From Pseudomonas sp. AOB-7 (GTDB lineage: Bacteria; Pseudomonadota; Gammaproteobacteria; Pseudomonadales; Pseudomonadaceae): a DNA stretch of 64,000 bases. The position numbers were made by a program, and so were the translations under genes. Location of the stretch: assembly GCF_003696305.1 (NCBI RefSeq), contig NZ_RFFK01000001.1:682001-746000 (forward strand), in the 5' to 3' direction. The notes under the pieces are model-generated. The model was not told the DNA's origin and made no database searches. It saw only the letters and a program-made list of their open reading frames with translations. Below, piece after piece: positions 25,879 to 35,384 of this stretch (position 1 is the first letter of the stretch; every line of letters starts with the position of its first letter).

Positions 25879-26586
25879 TTACTCCGCGGCAGCCTGTTCC
25901 TTGATGCCGATCAGCTCCAGATCGAACACCAGCACCGAGTTGGCTGGGATCGCCGGCGACGGGCTCTGCTCGCCGTAAGCCAGTTCGCTGGGGATGTACA
26001 GCTTGTACTTCTCGCCGACGTGCATCAGCTGCAGGCCTTCGACCCAACCCGGAATCACCCCGCCCACCGGCAGGTCGATGGGGCTGCCGCGCGCGACCGA
26101 GCTGTCGAATACGCTGCCGTCGGTCAGCTTGCCTTCGTAGTGCACGGTCACCACGTCGGTTGCCTTGGGCTGGGCACCGTCGGTCTTCTTCACCACTTCG
26201 TACTGCAGACCGGATTCGGTGGTGACAACGCCTTCGCGCTTGCCATTTTCCTCGAGGAACTTCTTGCCGGCTTCGGCCGCTTCCTTGTTTAGTGCCGCCA
26301 TGCGCTCTTCGGCACGGGTCTGCAGGAAGGAGAAGGCCTCGATCATGTCCTCGTCCTTGATGCGCGGCTCTTTCTTCGCCAGCGCATCCTCGATGCCCTG
26401 GGCGACGGCGTTGGAGTCCAGATCGTCCATGCCTTCCTCGGACAGGCTGCGGCCCATGTTCAGGCCGATGCCGTAGGAGGCTTTCTGCGCCGGGGTCTTG
26501 AGTTCGACTTCGCTGGTTTGCGAATCGCAACCGGCGAGCACCAGGCCCACCAGGGCTACCGCCGCCGCCAAACGATGCTGTTTCAT
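25879..26586 (-). CDS. FKBP-type peptidyl-prolyl cis-trans isomerase, lipoprotein
   Basis: A 235-aa periplasmic isomerase. The signal peptide ends in a lipobox (LVLAGC, Cys20), so it is likely membrane-anchored. Residues 28-125 form the FKBP N-terminal dimerisation domain (KASYGIGLNMGRSL). The FKBP domain follows: VHYEGKLTDGSVFDSSVARG, VIPGWVEGLQLMHVGEKYKLYIP and ELAYGEQSPSPAIPANSVLVFDLEL, with the usual aromatic pocket. It helps fold outer-membrane and periplasmic proteins, like FkpA/Mip. It is on the same strand as the upstream tRNA-Asp and tRNA-Val genes. FkpA-like is the best description; FklB is cytoplasmic and fits less. Confidence 0.92.
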   Translation of the reverse strand: MKQHRLAAAVALVGLVLAGCDSQTSEVELKTPAQKASYGIGLNMGRSLSEEGMDDLDSNAVAQGIEDALAKKEPRIKDEDMIEAFSFLQTRAEERMAALNKEAAEAGKKFLEENGKREGVVTTESGLQYEVVKKTDGAQPKATDVVTVHYEGKLTDGSVFDSSVARGSPIDLPVGGVIPGWVEGLQLMHVGEKYKLYIPSELAYGEQSPSPAIPANSVLVFDLELIGIKEQAAAE

Positions 26587-26773
26587 GCTTGTTCCTTGTA
26601 GATGCGCCCAAAGGCCGTCGTGTGAAAGCGCGAGCTTAGCAGTCCGCCGCGATCACTGGCTACGGCATAGGAGCCGAGCGATGCGCATAAGTTCAAGCAA
26701 ACAAAGGAATTTTCTGAGGTTTTCGGCGAATGCCGAAGAGGCGTCACAGGAGGGGATGGAGCGAGGAGAAGAA

Positions 26774-26850
26774 TGGCGCAGCGGACGGGACTCGAACCCG
26801 CGACCCCCGGCGTGACAGGCCGGTATTCTAACCGACTGAACTACCGCTGC
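26774..26850 (-). tRNA. tRNA-Asp (GTC)
   Basis: 77 nt with the 3' CCA encoded (TGG at 26774-26776 on the plus strand). The acceptor stem is GCAGCGG/CCGCTGC, the anticodon loop CTGTCAC reads GTC, and the T-arm has GGTTCGAGTCC. The 15-base gap to tRNA-Val indicates one transcript. Confidence 0.95.
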
Positions 26851-26865
26851 GCGTAACTGCGAGGT

Positions 26866-26941
26866 TGGTGGGTGATGACGGGATCGAACCGCCGACCCTC
26901 TGCTTGTAAGGCAGATGCTCTCCCGGCTGAGCTAATCACCC
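26866..26941 (-). tRNA. tRNA-Val (TAC)
   Basis: 76 nt with CCA encoded. The acceptor stem is GGGTGAT/ATCACCC, the D-arm AGCTCAGCCGGGAGAGC, the anticodon loop CTTACAA (TAC) and the T-loop GGTTCGATCCC. It is the upstream member of a Val-Asp tRNA pair. Confidence 0.95.
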
Positions 26942-27231
26942 TTCACTCTCGAAGTGGGGCGCATTCTAGAGAGCGATCTGCACCTTGGCAAGCCCCGATG
27001 CAAAAAATTTCTATCGCTCCAGCAAGAACTTAGGCGAGACCCGGGAATTTTCCCGCTGGCCCGATGCCAGGGTTGGCCTGAGCCCGCGAGGGGAGAATAA
27101 TGCGCGCTTTGCGCTGGCGGCCAGGCCGCGATCTCGCGACCACCCGCCCCCCTTCCCGTCGCGTCGCGGCGCGCCACCTGCTGCCCGAGCGCCGCCCCGC
27201 GACCATCACGCCAATGGAGAGTCTCCCGCTC

Positions 27232-28152
27232 ATGTGGTTTCGTAACCTGCTGGTCTATCGCCTCACCCAGGACATCCCCTTCGATGCCGACGCGCTGGAA
27301 AGCGCGCTGGCGAGCAAGCCGGCGCGTCCCTGCGCCAGCCAGGAGCTGACCACCTACGGCTTCAGCGCGCCCTTCGGCAAGGGCGCCGACGCGCCGCTGG
27401 TGCATGTCAGCGGCGACTTCCTGCTGATCGGCACGCGCAAGGAAGAACGCATCCTGCCCGGCTCGGTGGTGCGCGACGCGCTGAAGGAGAAGGTCGACGA
27501 GATCGAGAACAGCCAGATGCGCAAGGTGTACAAGAAGGAGCGCGATCAGTTGAAAGACGAGATCGTCCAGGCCTTCCTGCCGCGCGCCTTTATCCGCAAG
27601 TCCGGCACCTTCGCCGCCATCGCGCCGAGGCAGGGCCTGATCCTGGTCGACAGCGCCAGCGCCAAGAAGGCCGAAGACCTGCTCTCCACCCTGCGTGAAG
27701 CCATGGGTTCGCTGCCAGTGCGCCCGCTGTCGGTGAAGATCGCGCCGACCGCCACCCTCACCGACTGGCTGAAGACGCAGAAGGCCGCCGAGGGCTTCTA
27801 CGTGCTCGACGAGTGCGAGCTGCGCGACACCCACGAGGACGGCGGCGTGGTGCGCTGCAAGCGCCAGGACCTGACCAGCGAGGAAATCCAGCTGCACCTG
27901 TCCACCGGCAAGCAGGTCACCCAGCTGTCGCTGGCCTGGCAGGACAAGCTGTCGTTCGTGCTCGACGACAAGCTGGTGATCAAGCGCCTGCGCTTCGAGG
28001 ACATTCTCCAGGAGCAGGCCGAACAGGATGGCGGCGAAGACGCCCTGGCGCAGCAGGACGCCAGCTTCACCCTGATGATGATGACCCTGGTGGAGTTCCT
28101 CCCCGAGCTGTTCAGCGCCCTCGGCGGCGAAGAGATTCCCCAGGGGATCTGA
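27232..28152 (+). CDS. rdgC: Recombination-associated protein RdgC
   Basis: A 306-aa ring-forming DNA-binding protein that modulates RecA. It opens with [13 protein letters not shown], the family N-terminus, and ends near EIPQGI; the E. coli protein is 303 aa. Characteristic internal stretches are [24 protein letters not shown] and [23 protein letters not shown] chose the ATG at 27232 because the longer frame upstream is Arg/Pro-rich and non-conserved. It is divergent from the tRNA genes. The intervening 290 bases hold no other gene that I can support. Confidence 0.96.
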   Translation: MWFRNLLVYRLTQDIPFDADALESALASKPARPCASQELTTYGFSAPFGKGADAPLVHVSGDFLLIGTRKEERILPGSVVRDALKEKVDEIENSQMRKVYKKERDQLKDEIVQAFLPRAFIRKSGTFAAIAPRQGLILVDSASAKKAEDLLSTLREAMGSLPVRPLSVKIAPTATLTDWLKTQKAAEGFYVLDECELRDTHEDGGVVRCKRQDLTSEEIQLHLSTGKQVTQLSLAWQDKLSFVLDDKLVIKRLRFEDILQEQAEQDGGEDALAQQDASFTLMMMTLVEFLPELFSALGGEEIPQGI

Positions 28153-28206
28153 GCCGCGGCGTCTGCGGCTGAAGCTGCTCCCACAGGGCGGATCGCGGGG
28201 CGCACC

Positions 28207-29643
28207 CTACCTGGGCAAACTCAGGGTCACCCGCAGGCCGCCCTCGCGCAGGTTGCGCAGGCTCAGCTCGCCGCCGTGGCTGTGGGCGATATTGCGCGCG
28301 ATGCCCAGGCCCAGGCCGTAGCCCTGCTGCTGCCCGGCCAGGCGGAAATGCGGCTCGAACACCTGCTCCAGGCGCTGTTCCGGCACCCCCGGGCCTTCGT
28401 CGTCGACGTGCAGGACGAAGGCCTGGCCGTCGTCCTCGATCTGCAGGTGGGCGCGCTCGCCGTATTTCAGTGCGTTGTCCACCAGGTTGCCAATGCAGCG
28501 CTTGAGCGCCAGCGGCTTGCCCGGATAGGGCGCCAGCGCGCTGCCGGCGAGCGTGACCCGACCGTTACCCAGGTAGGGCTCGACCACCCCGTGCAGCAGG
28601 TGATTGAGGTCGACCGGCTCGATGTTCTCGTGGATGTCGGTGTCCTTGACGCACTGCAGCGCGCCCTTGACCAGCATCTCCAGCTCGTCCAGGTCGCGGC
28701 CGAACTTGGCCTGCAGCACCTCGTCGTCGAGCAGCTCGACGCGCAGGCGCAGGCGGGTGATCGGCGTGCGCAAATCGTGGGAGATGGCGCTGAACAGCTG
28801 GCTGCGCTCGTTGAGGTAACGGCCGATGCGCTCGCGCATGGCGTTGAAGGCGCGGCTGACCTCGACCACCTCGCTGCCGCCAGCCTCGGCCAGCGGCTCG
28901 ACCTCGCTGCCCAGCGACATTTCCCGCGCCGCCCGCGCCAGGCGTTTGAGCGGACGGCTCTGCCAGTGCACCAGAATGCCGATGAACAGCAGCAGAAAAC
29001 TGCTGGTGAGGATGATGAACCACAGCTGCTGCGCCGGCAGGCCCTGCTGCTCCAGGCCGACATAGGGCTCGGGCAGCAAGGACGCCAGGTACAGCCATTC
29101 GCCCTCGGCGATCCGGATCTGCGTCACCAGTACCGGCGGATTGAGCGGCTCCAGGCTCAGCGCGTAGTGCGCCCAAGAACGCGGCAGCTCGTCGAGTTTC
29201 AGGCCGCTGTTGAAGATGCGCAGGTCCTCCGGGCTGACGAACTGCAGGGAGATGTCCAGGCCGCTGCCCAGACGCTCGCGCAGGGTGGCCTCGACCGCCT
29301 CGAGCACCGCGCGCTTGCGCGGCGTCGGCGGCAGCACCTGCATCTGCAGCGGCTTGTCGTTGAGCGAGACGAAGAAGCGCGTGCCGCCCATGTTGCGCAA
29401 CTGGTCGAGCACCAGCGGCCGGTAGCCGATCGGCAGCGAGCGGAAGTAGCTGACGCTGGCGGCCATCGACTGCGCCAGGCTGCGCGCGCTGGTGAGCAGG
29501 CCCTCCATCTGGCTGGCGCGCAACTGCGAGACCCAGATGAAACTGGACAACGCCTGCGCCAGCAGCACCACCAGCAGGGTCAGCAGCAGCATGCGCCCGA
29601 GCAGCGAGCGCGGCACCGGCAACCAGCGCCGCCAGCTAGCCAT
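28207..29643 (-). CDS. gtrS: Sensor histidine kinase GtrS (glucose regulation)
   Basis: A 478-aa membrane sensor kinase. A first helix at about residues 14-36 and a second near 205-225 enclose a 170-residue periplasmic sensor domain. HAMP follows (QSRPLKRLARAAREM), then the HisKA phosphoacceptor His in FSAISHDLRTPITRLR, and ATPase motifs NLVDNALKYG, DEGPGVP and GYGLGLGIARNIA. It overlaps gltR by 8 bases. In P. aeruginosa and P. putida GtrS binds 2-ketogluconate and 6-phosphogluconate and, through GltR, controls glucose uptake and Entner-Doudoroff genes. The position beside glk and edd makes the assignment strong. Confidence 0.92.
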   Translation of the reverse strand: MASWRRWLPVPRSLLGRMLLLTLLVVLLAQALSSFIWVSQLRASQMEGLLTSARSLAQSMAASVSYFRSLPIGYRPLVLDQLRNMGGTRFFVSLNDKPLQMQVLPPTPRKRAVLEAVEATLRERLGSGLDISLQFVSPEDLRIFNSGLKLDELPRSWAHYALSLEPLNPPVLVTQIRIAEGEWLYLASLLPEPYVGLEQQGLPAQQLWFIILTSSFLLLFIGILVHWQSRPLKRLARAAREMSLGSEVEPLAEAGGSEVVEVSRAFNAMRERIGRYLNERSQLFSAISHDLRTPITRLRLRVELLDDEVLQAKFGRDLDELEMLVKGALQCVKDTDIHENIEPVDLNHLLHGVVEPYLGNGRVTLAGSALAPYPGKPLALKRCIGNLVDNALKYGERAHLQIEDDGQAFVLHVDDEGPGVPEQRLEQVFEPHFRLAGQQQGYGLGLGIARNIAHSHGGELSLRNLREGGLRVTLSLPR

Positions 29644-30361
29644 GCTGCGCCGTCACCTGGGCCGCCAGCAGGTAGCCGCTGCCGCGCACGGTGCGGATCA
29701 GCCGCGGCGGCTTGTCGGTGTCGCGCAGGCGCTGGCGCAGGCGGCTGACCGCCATGTCGACGATGCGCTCGAGCGGCATCACCTCGCGGCCGCGGGTGGC
29801 GTTGCCGATGGTGTCGCGGTCGAGGATCTGCTGCGGGTGATCGAGAAACAGCTTGAGCAGGGCGAAGTCGGCGCCGGAGAGGATCACCTCCTCGCCATCG
29901 GCATGGAACAGGCGGTGGCTGACCATGTCCAGCCGCCACTGGTCGAAGGCCAGCACCTCGCCGCCCGCCACCTGGCTGAACTGTGCGCGACGCAGCAGCG
30001 CCTTGATCCGCGCCTGCAGCTCACGCGGGCTGAACGGCTTGCCCAGGTAGTCGTCGGCGCCCAGCTCCAGGCCGATCACCCGGTCGGCCTCGTCGGAGCT
30101 GGCGGTGAGCATGATGATCGGCACCAGGGCGAAACGCTGGTGTTCGCGCACCCAGCGGCACAGGCTGAAGCCGTCCTCGTCGGGCAGCATCACGTCGAGA
30201 ATCACCAGGTCGGCCGGTTCGGCACACAGCGCCTGGCGAAAGCCGGCACCGTCGCAGGCGGCGCGCACGGCGAAGCCGGCGCGGCTCAGGTAGGTCTGTA
30301 GCAGGTCGCGAATCTCCGCGTCGTCATCGACCAGGAGAATGGATTTTCCGGGCTGGCTCAT
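29636..30361 (-). CDS. gltR: Two-component response regulator GltR
   Basis: A 241-aa OmpR-family regulator. The receiver domain (1-120) has VDDDAEI with the acidic pair, the phosphoacceptor in VILDVMLPDEDG, and the conserved Lys in LGKPFSPRELQARI. The C-terminal winged helix (about 140-235) includes LLKLFLDHPQQILDRDTI and RLIRTVRGSGYLLAA. Its stop overlaps the GtrS start, so the pair is co-translated. GltR represses glucose porin and transport genes in related species. Those genes are not in this window. Confidence 0.93.
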   Translation of the reverse strand: MSQPGKSILLVDDDAEIRDLLQTYLSRAGFAVRAACDGAGFRQALCAEPADLVILDVMLPDEDGFSLCRWVREHQRFALVPIIMLTASSDEADRVIGLELGADDYLGKPFSPRELQARIKALLRRAQFSQVAGGEVLAFDQWRLDMVSHRLFHADGEEVILSGADFALLKLFLDHPQQILDRDTIGNATRGREVMPLERIVDMAVSRLRQRLRDTDKPPRLIRTVRGSGYLLAAQVTAQHG

Positions 30362-30381
30362 AGTCCGCCGTCCTTATTGTC

Positions 30382-30436
30382 GTAGGGTGCGCCGTGCGCA
30401 CCAGATCGCAGAAGCGGTGCGCATGGCGCACCCTAC
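30382..30436. repeat. 21-bp inverted repeat (GTAGGGTGCGCC family) overlapping the glk stop
   Basis: Arms at 30382-30402 and 30416-30436 match at 20 of 21 positions, with a 13-base loop. The right arm contains the glk stop codon (CTA at 30433-30435 on the plus strand). A lone arm occurs at 47771-47791 and a decayed copy at 15306-15352. It lies between glk and gltR and could form an mRNA hairpin on the minus-strand transcript. Confidence 0.85.
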
Positions 30437-31389
30437 CCCGCTGCCTGCTGCAGCGCCACGCCGGCGCCCATCAGGCCGGGGTATTCGGCGGTCACCAGCC
30501 AGGCCGGGATGCCGTCGAAGTAATGGCTCATGCAGCCCTTGTCGCGCAGCGCCGCGGCGAAGCCGCTGGCCAGAAACAGCTCGGCGAAACGCGGCACCAC
30601 GCCGCCGACCACATAGACCCCGCCGCGCGCGCCGAGGCTGAGCACCAGGTTGCCGGCGGCGCGACCGAGCCAGACGCTGAACTGCTCGATCACCGCGCCG
30701 GCCAGCGCATCGCCGGCCAGCGCCGCCGCCGTCACCTCGGCCGGCGAGGCCAGGCGCGGCTCGGCGCCGTCCAGCTGGCATAGCGCCCGGTACAGCAGCA
30801 GCAGACCGCCGCCGCTGAGCACGTCTTCGGCGCGCACATGGCCGAGCTGGCGATACAGCAGCTGCCACAGCTCGGCCTCGCGCGGCGTGGCGATGGGCAG
30901 GTCGACGTGCCCACCCTCCCCCGGCAGCGCCTGCCAGCCGCCGCCGGCCGTGGCCAGCAGGGTGCCGACGCCGAGGCCGGTGCCGGGGCCGATCACCACG
31001 CAGGGGCGCCCGGCCTGCGCCTGGCCGGGGCAGATCGGCCGACGCTCGTCCTCGCGCAGGCGGGTCATGCCCAGGGCCATGGCGGAGAAGTCGTTGATCA
31101 GCAGCAGCTCGCGCACCTGCAAGTCGCGGCAGAACGCGCTGCGGCTGAGGCGCCAGTGGTTGTTGGTGAAGCGGAACTCGTCGCCGCCGACCGGCCCGGC
31201 GCAGGCCAGGCACACCGAGTCCACCGCGCCCAGCGGCAGCTCCAGGCCCTGCAGGTAGGCGCGAATGGCCGCCTCGGGGGTCGGATAATCGGCGGTGGCC
31301 AGCACCCTCACGCTATCGAGCTGCGCGTCGCGCCACAGGGCGAAGCGCGCGTTGGTGCCGCCGATATCGCCTACCAGCGCCAGCTTCAC
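30433..31389 (-). CDS. glk: Glucokinase
   Basis: A 318-aa glucokinase that phosphorylates glucose entering the cytoplasm. Motifs are [12 protein letters not shown] at the N-terminus (phosphate loop), [21 protein letters not shown] with the catalytic Asp, [14 protein letters not shown] and GEGGHVDLP. The start is GTG at 31389, overlapping the edd stop in a GTGA; this replaces the longer open frame, which runs out of phase through edd. It belongs to the edd-glk-gltR-gtrS transcript. The last codons lie inside a palindromic repeat, which is odd for a core gene. Confidence 0.94.
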   Translation of the reverse strand: MKLALVGDIGGTNARFALWRDAQLDSVRVLATADYPTPEAAIRAYLQGLELPLGAVDSVCLACAGPVGGDEFRFTNNHWRLSRSAFCRDLQVRELLLINDFSAMALGMTRLREDERRPICPGQAQAGRPCVVIGPGTGLGVGTLLATAGGGWQALPGEGGHVDLPIATPREAELWQLLYRQLGHVRAEDVLSGGGLLLLYRALCQLDGAEPRLASPAEVTAAALAGDALAGAVIEQFSVWLGRAAGNLVLSLGARGGVYVVGGVVPRFAELFLASGFAAALRDKGCMSHYFDGIPAWLVTAEYPGLMGAGVALQQAAG

Positions 31390-33209
31390 GTCAGCGACTC
31401 CAGGCTGGCGGTGAAGGCGCTGGCGCCCTGCTCGGCGCTGCTGAAGTTGTGCCGCATAAAGGCGAACAGCTCGCGCCCGCAGCCCGCTGCCGGCGCCGGC
31501 GCAGCGGCCAGTTCGCGCGCCGCCAGCTCGGCCGCGTCGACCTTCAGCAGCAGGTCGCCGCTGTGGCCGTCGAGGCGAATGATGTCGCCGTCGCGCACCC
31601 GCGCCAGCGGGCCGCCGTCGAAGGCCTCGGGACAGACATGAATGGCCGCCGGGATCTTGCCCGAGGCGCCGGACATGCGCCCGTCGGTGACCAGCGCCAC
31701 CTTGAAGCCGCGGTCCTGCAGCACGCCGAGATAGGGGGTCATCTTGTGCAGCTCGGGCATGCCGTTGCTGCGCGGGCCCTGGAAACGCACCACGGCGACG
31801 AAATCGCGCTCCAGCTGGCCGGCCTTGAACGCCTCGACCAGCTCCAGCTGATCCTCGAACACCAGCGCCGGCGCCTCCACCAGCTGATGCTCGGGGGCCA
31901 CCGCGGAGACCTTCATCACCCCGCGGCCGAGGTTGCCCTGCATCAGGCGTAGGCCGCCCTCCGGCGAGAAGGGCCGCGCCACCGGGCGCAGCACGCTCTC
32001 CTCCAGGCTCTTGCTGGGGCCGTCGCGCCAGACCAGCTGGCCGTCGTCGAGGAAGGGCTCGCGGGTGTAGCGCGACAGGCCGCGGCCGGCCACGGTGTTG
32101 ACCTCCTCGTGCAGCAGGCCGGCCGCGAGCAGCTCGCGAATCAGCAGGGCCATGCCGCCGGCGGCCTGGAAGTGGTTGATGTCGGCCTTGCCGTTGGGAT
32201 AGACGTGGGCCAGGGTCGGCACCACCTCGGAGAGCTCGGCCATGTCCTGCCAGGTCAGCAGGATGCCGGCGGCGCGGGCGATGGCCGGCATATGCAAGGT
32301 ATGGTTGGTCGAACCGCCGGTGGCGTGCAGGGCGACGATGGAGTTGACCAGGCAGCGCTCGTCGACGATCTCGCCGATCGGCATGAACTGGCCGCTCTGT
32401 TTGGTCAGGCGGGTGACCTGGCGCGCCGCCTCGCGGGTCAGCGCCTCGCGCAGCGGCGTACCGGGGTTGATGAAGGAGGCGCCCGGCAAGTGCAGGCCCA
32501 TCACCTCCATCAGCAGCTGGTTGGTGTTGGCGGTGCCGTAGAAGGTGCAGGTGCCCGGGCCGTGGTAGGCGGCCATCTCCGCCGCCAGCAGCTCGTCGCG
32601 GCTGGCCTTGCCCTCGGCGTAGCGCTGGCGCACGTCGGCCTTTTCCTTGTTGGACAGTCCCGAAGTCATGGGGCCGGCCGGCACGAACAGCGACGGCAGG
32701 TGGCCGAAGCGCAGCGCCCCCATCAGCAGGCCGGGGACGATCTTGTCGCACACGCCCAGGTACAGCGCGGCGTCGAACATGTTGTGCGACAGCGCCACGG
32801 CGGTGGACATGGCGATCACCTCGCGGCTTGCGATGCCCAGCTCCATGCCCGGCTCACCCTGGGTGACGCCGTCGCACATGGCCGGCACACCGCCGGCGAA
32901 CTGGCCCACCGAGCCGAGCTCGCGCAGGGCCTGCTTGATCTGCTCGGGAAACTGCTCGTAGGGCTGGTGCGCCGAGAGCATGTCGTTGTAAGCAGAAACT
33001 ATGGCCACGTTGGCCGCGTCCATCAGGCGCAGGGTCTGCTTGTCGTGGCCGCTGCAACCGGCCACGCCATGGGCGAAATTGGCGCACTGCAGCTTGCCGC
33101 GCTGCGGCCCTTCGCTGGCAGCCGCGCGGATCATCGCCAGGTAACGCTGGCGGGTGGCGCGGCTGCGCTCGATCAGGCGGTCGGTGACTTCAACAACGCG
33201 GGGGTGCAT
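31386..33209 (-). CDS. edd: Phosphogluconate dehydratase
   Basis: A 607-aa iron-sulfur enzyme of the Entner-Doudoroff pathway that turns 6-phosphogluconate into KDPG. Family landmarks include the N-terminal ILVD/Edd motif region ([17 protein letters not shown]), cysteines in GVCDKIVPG and [11 protein letters not shown], and the C-terminal [17 protein letters not shown]. It is the first gene of the edd-glk-gltR-gtrS unit and is divergent from gap. Two HexR-type boxes lie in the 130-base promoter region, so KDPG should relieve repression. KDPG aldolase (eda) is not in the window. Confidence 0.97.
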   Translation of the reverse strand: MHPRVVEVTDRLIERSRATRQRYLAMIRAAASEGPQRGKLQCANFAHGVAGCSGHDKQTLRLMDAANVAIVSAYNDMLSAHQPYEQFPEQIKQALRELGSVGQFAGGVPAMCDGVTQGEPGMELGIASREVIAMSTAVALSHNMFDAALYLGVCDKIVPGLLMGALRFGHLPSLFVPAGPMTSGLSNKEKADVRQRYAEGKASRDELLAAEMAAYHGPGTCTFYGTANTNQLLMEVMGLHLPGASFINPGTPLREALTREAARQVTRLTKQSGQFMPIGEIVDERCLVNSIVALHATGGSTNHTLHMPAIARAAGILLTWQDMAELSEVVPTLAHVYPNGKADINHFQAAGGMALLIRELLAAGLLHEEVNTVAGRGLSRYTREPFLDDGQLVWRDGPSKSLEESVLRPVARPFSPEGGLRLMQGNLGRGVMKVSAVAPEHQLVEAPALVFEDQLELVEAFKAGQLERDFVAVVRFQGPRSNGMPELHKMTPYLGVLQDRGFKVALVTDGRMSGASGKIPAAIHVCPEAFDGGPLARVRDGDIIRLDGHSGDLLLKVDAAELAARELAAAPAPAAGCGRELFAFMRHNFSSAEQGASAFTASLESLT

Positions 33210-33240
33210 GGGGGTCTCCAGGCTAGCAGCTAGCGTCTGT

Positions 33241-33255
33241 TTGTAGTTTTAACAA
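33241..33255. promoter_or_regulatory. HexR box, edd-proximal
   Basis: TTGT-N7-ACAA at 33241-33255 (spacer AGTTTTA) matches the published Pseudomonas HexR operator TTGT-N7/8-ACAA, 31 bases from the edd start at 33209. Confidence 0.8.
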
Positions 33256-33302
33256 AATACTGCCATTCAAAAGGCTTGATTTCTAGTCTCATGCGAATAA
33301 TC

Positions 33303-33317
33303 TTGTAATTCCAACAA
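33303..33317. promoter_or_regulatory. HexR box, gap-proximal
   Basis: TTGT-N7-ACAA at 33303-33317 (spacer AATTCCA), 22 bases before the gap start at 33340. With the site at 33241 it gives each divergent promoter its own operator. Confidence 0.8.
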
Positions 33318-33339
33318 CAAAATCACGAGAACCCTCACC

Positions 33340-34341
33340 ATGACCCTGCGAATCGCCATCAATGGTTTTGGCCGTATCGGCCGCAACGTACTGCGCGCAC
33401 TCTATACCGAGGATTATCGCCAGCATTTGCAGGTGGTGGCGATCAACGATCTGGGCGACAGCGCCATGAACGCCCACTTGCTGCGCCACGACAGCGTACA
33501 CGGCCCCTTCGCCGGCGAGGTGGTGGCCGATGGCGAGAGCCTGTGGGTCAACGGCGACCGCATCGCCGTCAGCGCCATCCGCAACCCGGCCGAACTGCCC
33601 TGGAAAGCCCACCAGGTGGACGTGGTGTTCGAATGTACCGGGCTGTTCACCGAGCGCGACAAGGCCGCCGCCCATCTCGCCGCCGGTGCGCGCAAGGTGC
33701 TGATCTCGGCGCCGGCCAAGGGCGCCGATGCCACCCTGGTGTACGGGGTCAACGAAGGCGTGCTGACGCCGGCCATGCAGATCCTCTCCAACGCCTCCTG
33801 CACCACCAACTGCCTGGCGCCGGTGGCTCAAGTGCTGCACCGCGAGCTGGGCATCGAGCAGGGGCTGATGACCACCATCCACGCCTACACCAATGACCAG
33901 AACCTCTCCGACGTCTACCACAGCGACCCCTACCGCGCCCGCTCGGCCACCCAGTCGATGATCCCGACCAAGACCGGCGCCGCCGAAGCGGTCGGCCTGG
34001 TGCTGCCGGAGCTGGCCGGCAAGCTCACCGGCATGGCCGTCAGGGTGCCGGTGATCAACGTGTCGCTGGTTGACCTGACCCTGCAGCTCAAGCGCGAGAC
34101 CAGCGCCGAGGAGGTCAACGCCCTGCTCAAGGCCGCCAGCGAACAGTCGCCGGTCTTGGGCTACAACAGCCTGCCGCTGGTGTCCTGCGACTTCAACCAC
34201 AACCCGCTGTCGTCGATCTTCGACGCCAACCACACCAAGGCCAGCGGCAAGCTGCTCAAGGTGATGGCCTGGTACGACAACGAATGGGGCTTCTCCAACC
34301 GCATGCTGGACAACTGCCGGGCCCTGGCGCGGCTGATGTGA
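33340..34341 (+). CDS. gap: Glyceraldehyde-3-phosphate dehydrogenase, type I
   Basis: A 333-aa NAD-dependent dehydrogenase. [16 protein letters not shown] opens the Rossmann fold, the catalytic Cys sits in [12 protein letters not shown], and [12 protein letters not shown] closes the protein. In pseudomonads this copy (gap-1/gapA) is HexR-controlled and needed for sugar catabolism, consistent with its divergent placement from edd. A strong ribosome site is not obvious (ACGAGAACCCTCACC). mgsA follows 13 bases later and is probably co-transcribed. Confidence 0.97.
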   Translation: MTLRIAINGFGRIGRNVLRALYTEDYRQHLQVVAINDLGDSAMNAHLLRHDSVHGPFAGEVVADGESLWVNGDRIAVSAIRNPAELPWKAHQVDVVFECTGLFTERDKAAAHLAAGARKVLISAPAKGADATLVYGVNEGVLTPAMQILSNASCTTNCLAPVAQVLHRELGIEQGLMTTIHAYTNDQNLSDVYHSDPYRARSATQSMIPTKTGAAEAVGLVLPELAGKLTGMAVRVPVINVSLVDLTLQLKRETSAEEVNALLKAASEQSPVLGYNSLPLVSCDFNHNPLSSIFDANHTKASGKLLKVMAWYDNEWGFSNRMLDNCRALARLM

Positions 34342-34354
34342 CCGAGGAATGCCG

Positions 34355-34819
34355 ATGAGCCGTATCAGCTTCACCAGCGCCAGCCTGCCGGCGCGCAAAC
34401 GCATCGCTCTGGTGGCCCACGACCACTGCAAGGGCTTTCTCCTCGACTGGTGCGAACGCCAGCGCGACAAGCTGGCGCATCACGAGCTGCTCGCCACCGG
34501 CACCACCGGCCTGCTGCTGAGCAAGCGCCTGGGGCTGCCGGTGGAAAGCATGATCAGCGGCCCGCTGGGCGGCGACCAGCAGCTCGGCGCGCGCATCGCC
34601 GAGCAGCGCGTGGACATTCTGGTGTTCTTCTGGGACCCCTTCGAGCCGCAGCCGCACGACCCGGACATCAAGGCGCTGCTGCGCGTCGCCGCGGTGTGGA
34701 ACATCCCGGTGGCGTGCAACGAGAGCAGCGCCGACTACCTGCTCAGCAGCAGCCTGCTGGAGCAGCAGCACGAGTACCGCATTCCCGACTATCAGGCCTA
34801 TCTGGCCAGGCGCGGTTGA
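34355..34819 (+). CDS. mgsA: Methylglyoxal synthase
   Basis: A 154-aa enzyme that converts dihydroxyacetone phosphate into methylglyoxal and phosphate. Typical motifs are ALVAHDHCK at the N-terminus, LLATGTTGLLLS, GPLGGDQQLGARI with the catalytic Asp, and FFWDPFEPQPHDPDIKALLR. ATG 34355 is preferred over ATG 34349 because GAGG lies 7 bases before it. It follows gap by 13 bases, so it may serve as an overflow valve when triose phosphates accumulate. Methylglyoxal synthase is not universal in Pseudomonas, which makes its linkage to the HexR-controlled gap gene noteworthy. Confidence 0.95.
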   Translation: MSRISFTSASLPARKRIALVAHDHCKGFLLDWCERQRDKLAHHELLATGTTGLLLSKRLGLPVESMISGPLGGDQQLGARIAEQRVDILVFFWDPFEPQPHDPDIKALLRVAAVWNIPVACNESSADYLLSSSLLEQQHEYRIPDYQAYLARRG

Positions 34820-34841
34820 AGCAAGCGCGCACCACGACGGA

Positions 34842-35255
34842 CTAGAAATCCACCCGCCCCCGCCCCGCCTTGATCGCCCCGCGCTTGCTCTTGCCGTCCA
34901 GGCGGCGCTGCTTCGAGCCCAGGGTCGGCTTGGTCGGGCGGCGCTTCTTCTCGGTCTTGCCGGCGCTGCGAATCAGCTCGGCCAGACGCTCGAGGGCATC
35001 GGCGCGGTTCTGCTCCTGGGTGCGGTACTGCTGCGCCTTGATGATCACCACCCCGTCCGCGGTGATGCGGCTGTCGGCCAGCGCCAGCAGGCGCTCCTTG
35101 TAGAACGGCGGCAAGGACGAGGCCTGGCTGTCGAAGCGCAGGTGCACGGCGCTGGACACCTTGTTGACGTTCTGCCCGCCGGCGCCCTGGGCGCGAATGG
35201 CGCTCAGCTCGATTTCCTCGAGCGGCAGGTGGACGGCGTTGGAGACGATCAGCAT
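34842..35255 (-). CDS. arfB: Peptidyl-tRNA hydrolase ArfB (YaeJ)
   Basis: A 137-aa ribosome-rescue factor. It contains the release-factor catalytic motif AQGAGGQNVNKVSSAVHLRF (Gly-Gly-Gln at about residues 26-28) and a long basic tail (KTEKKRRPTKPTLGSKQRR) that enters the empty mRNA channel of stalled ribosomes. It hydrolyses peptidyl-tRNA without a stop codon. Length matches E. coli ArfB (140 aa), and it lacks the codon-reading domain of RF1/RF2. It is convergent with mgsA, with a 22-base gap. Confidence 0.95.
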   Translation of the reverse strand: MLIVSNAVHLPLEEIELSAIRAQGAGGQNVNKVSSAVHLRFDSQASSLPPFYKERLLALADSRITADGVVIIKAQQYRTQEQNRADALERLAELIRSAGKTEKKRRPTKPTLGSKQRRLDGKSKRGAIKAGRGRVDF

Positions 35256-35384
35256 GGCTTGGATCCGCGAGATTCAGGCCGTCAGGATAGCCGCTGACGC
35301 TGTAACCTTTGCTTGAAATTTCTCCGCGGCATTCGGCCACGGCCTCGGCTAACGTAGCGACCTGCCCTCACGCGAGCTCAACTG

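Noticed and set aside
26774..26941. Genomic island or attachment site at the tRNA-Asp/Val pair
   Set aside because: No integrase and no direct repeat of a tRNA end was seen; both flanks are core genes.
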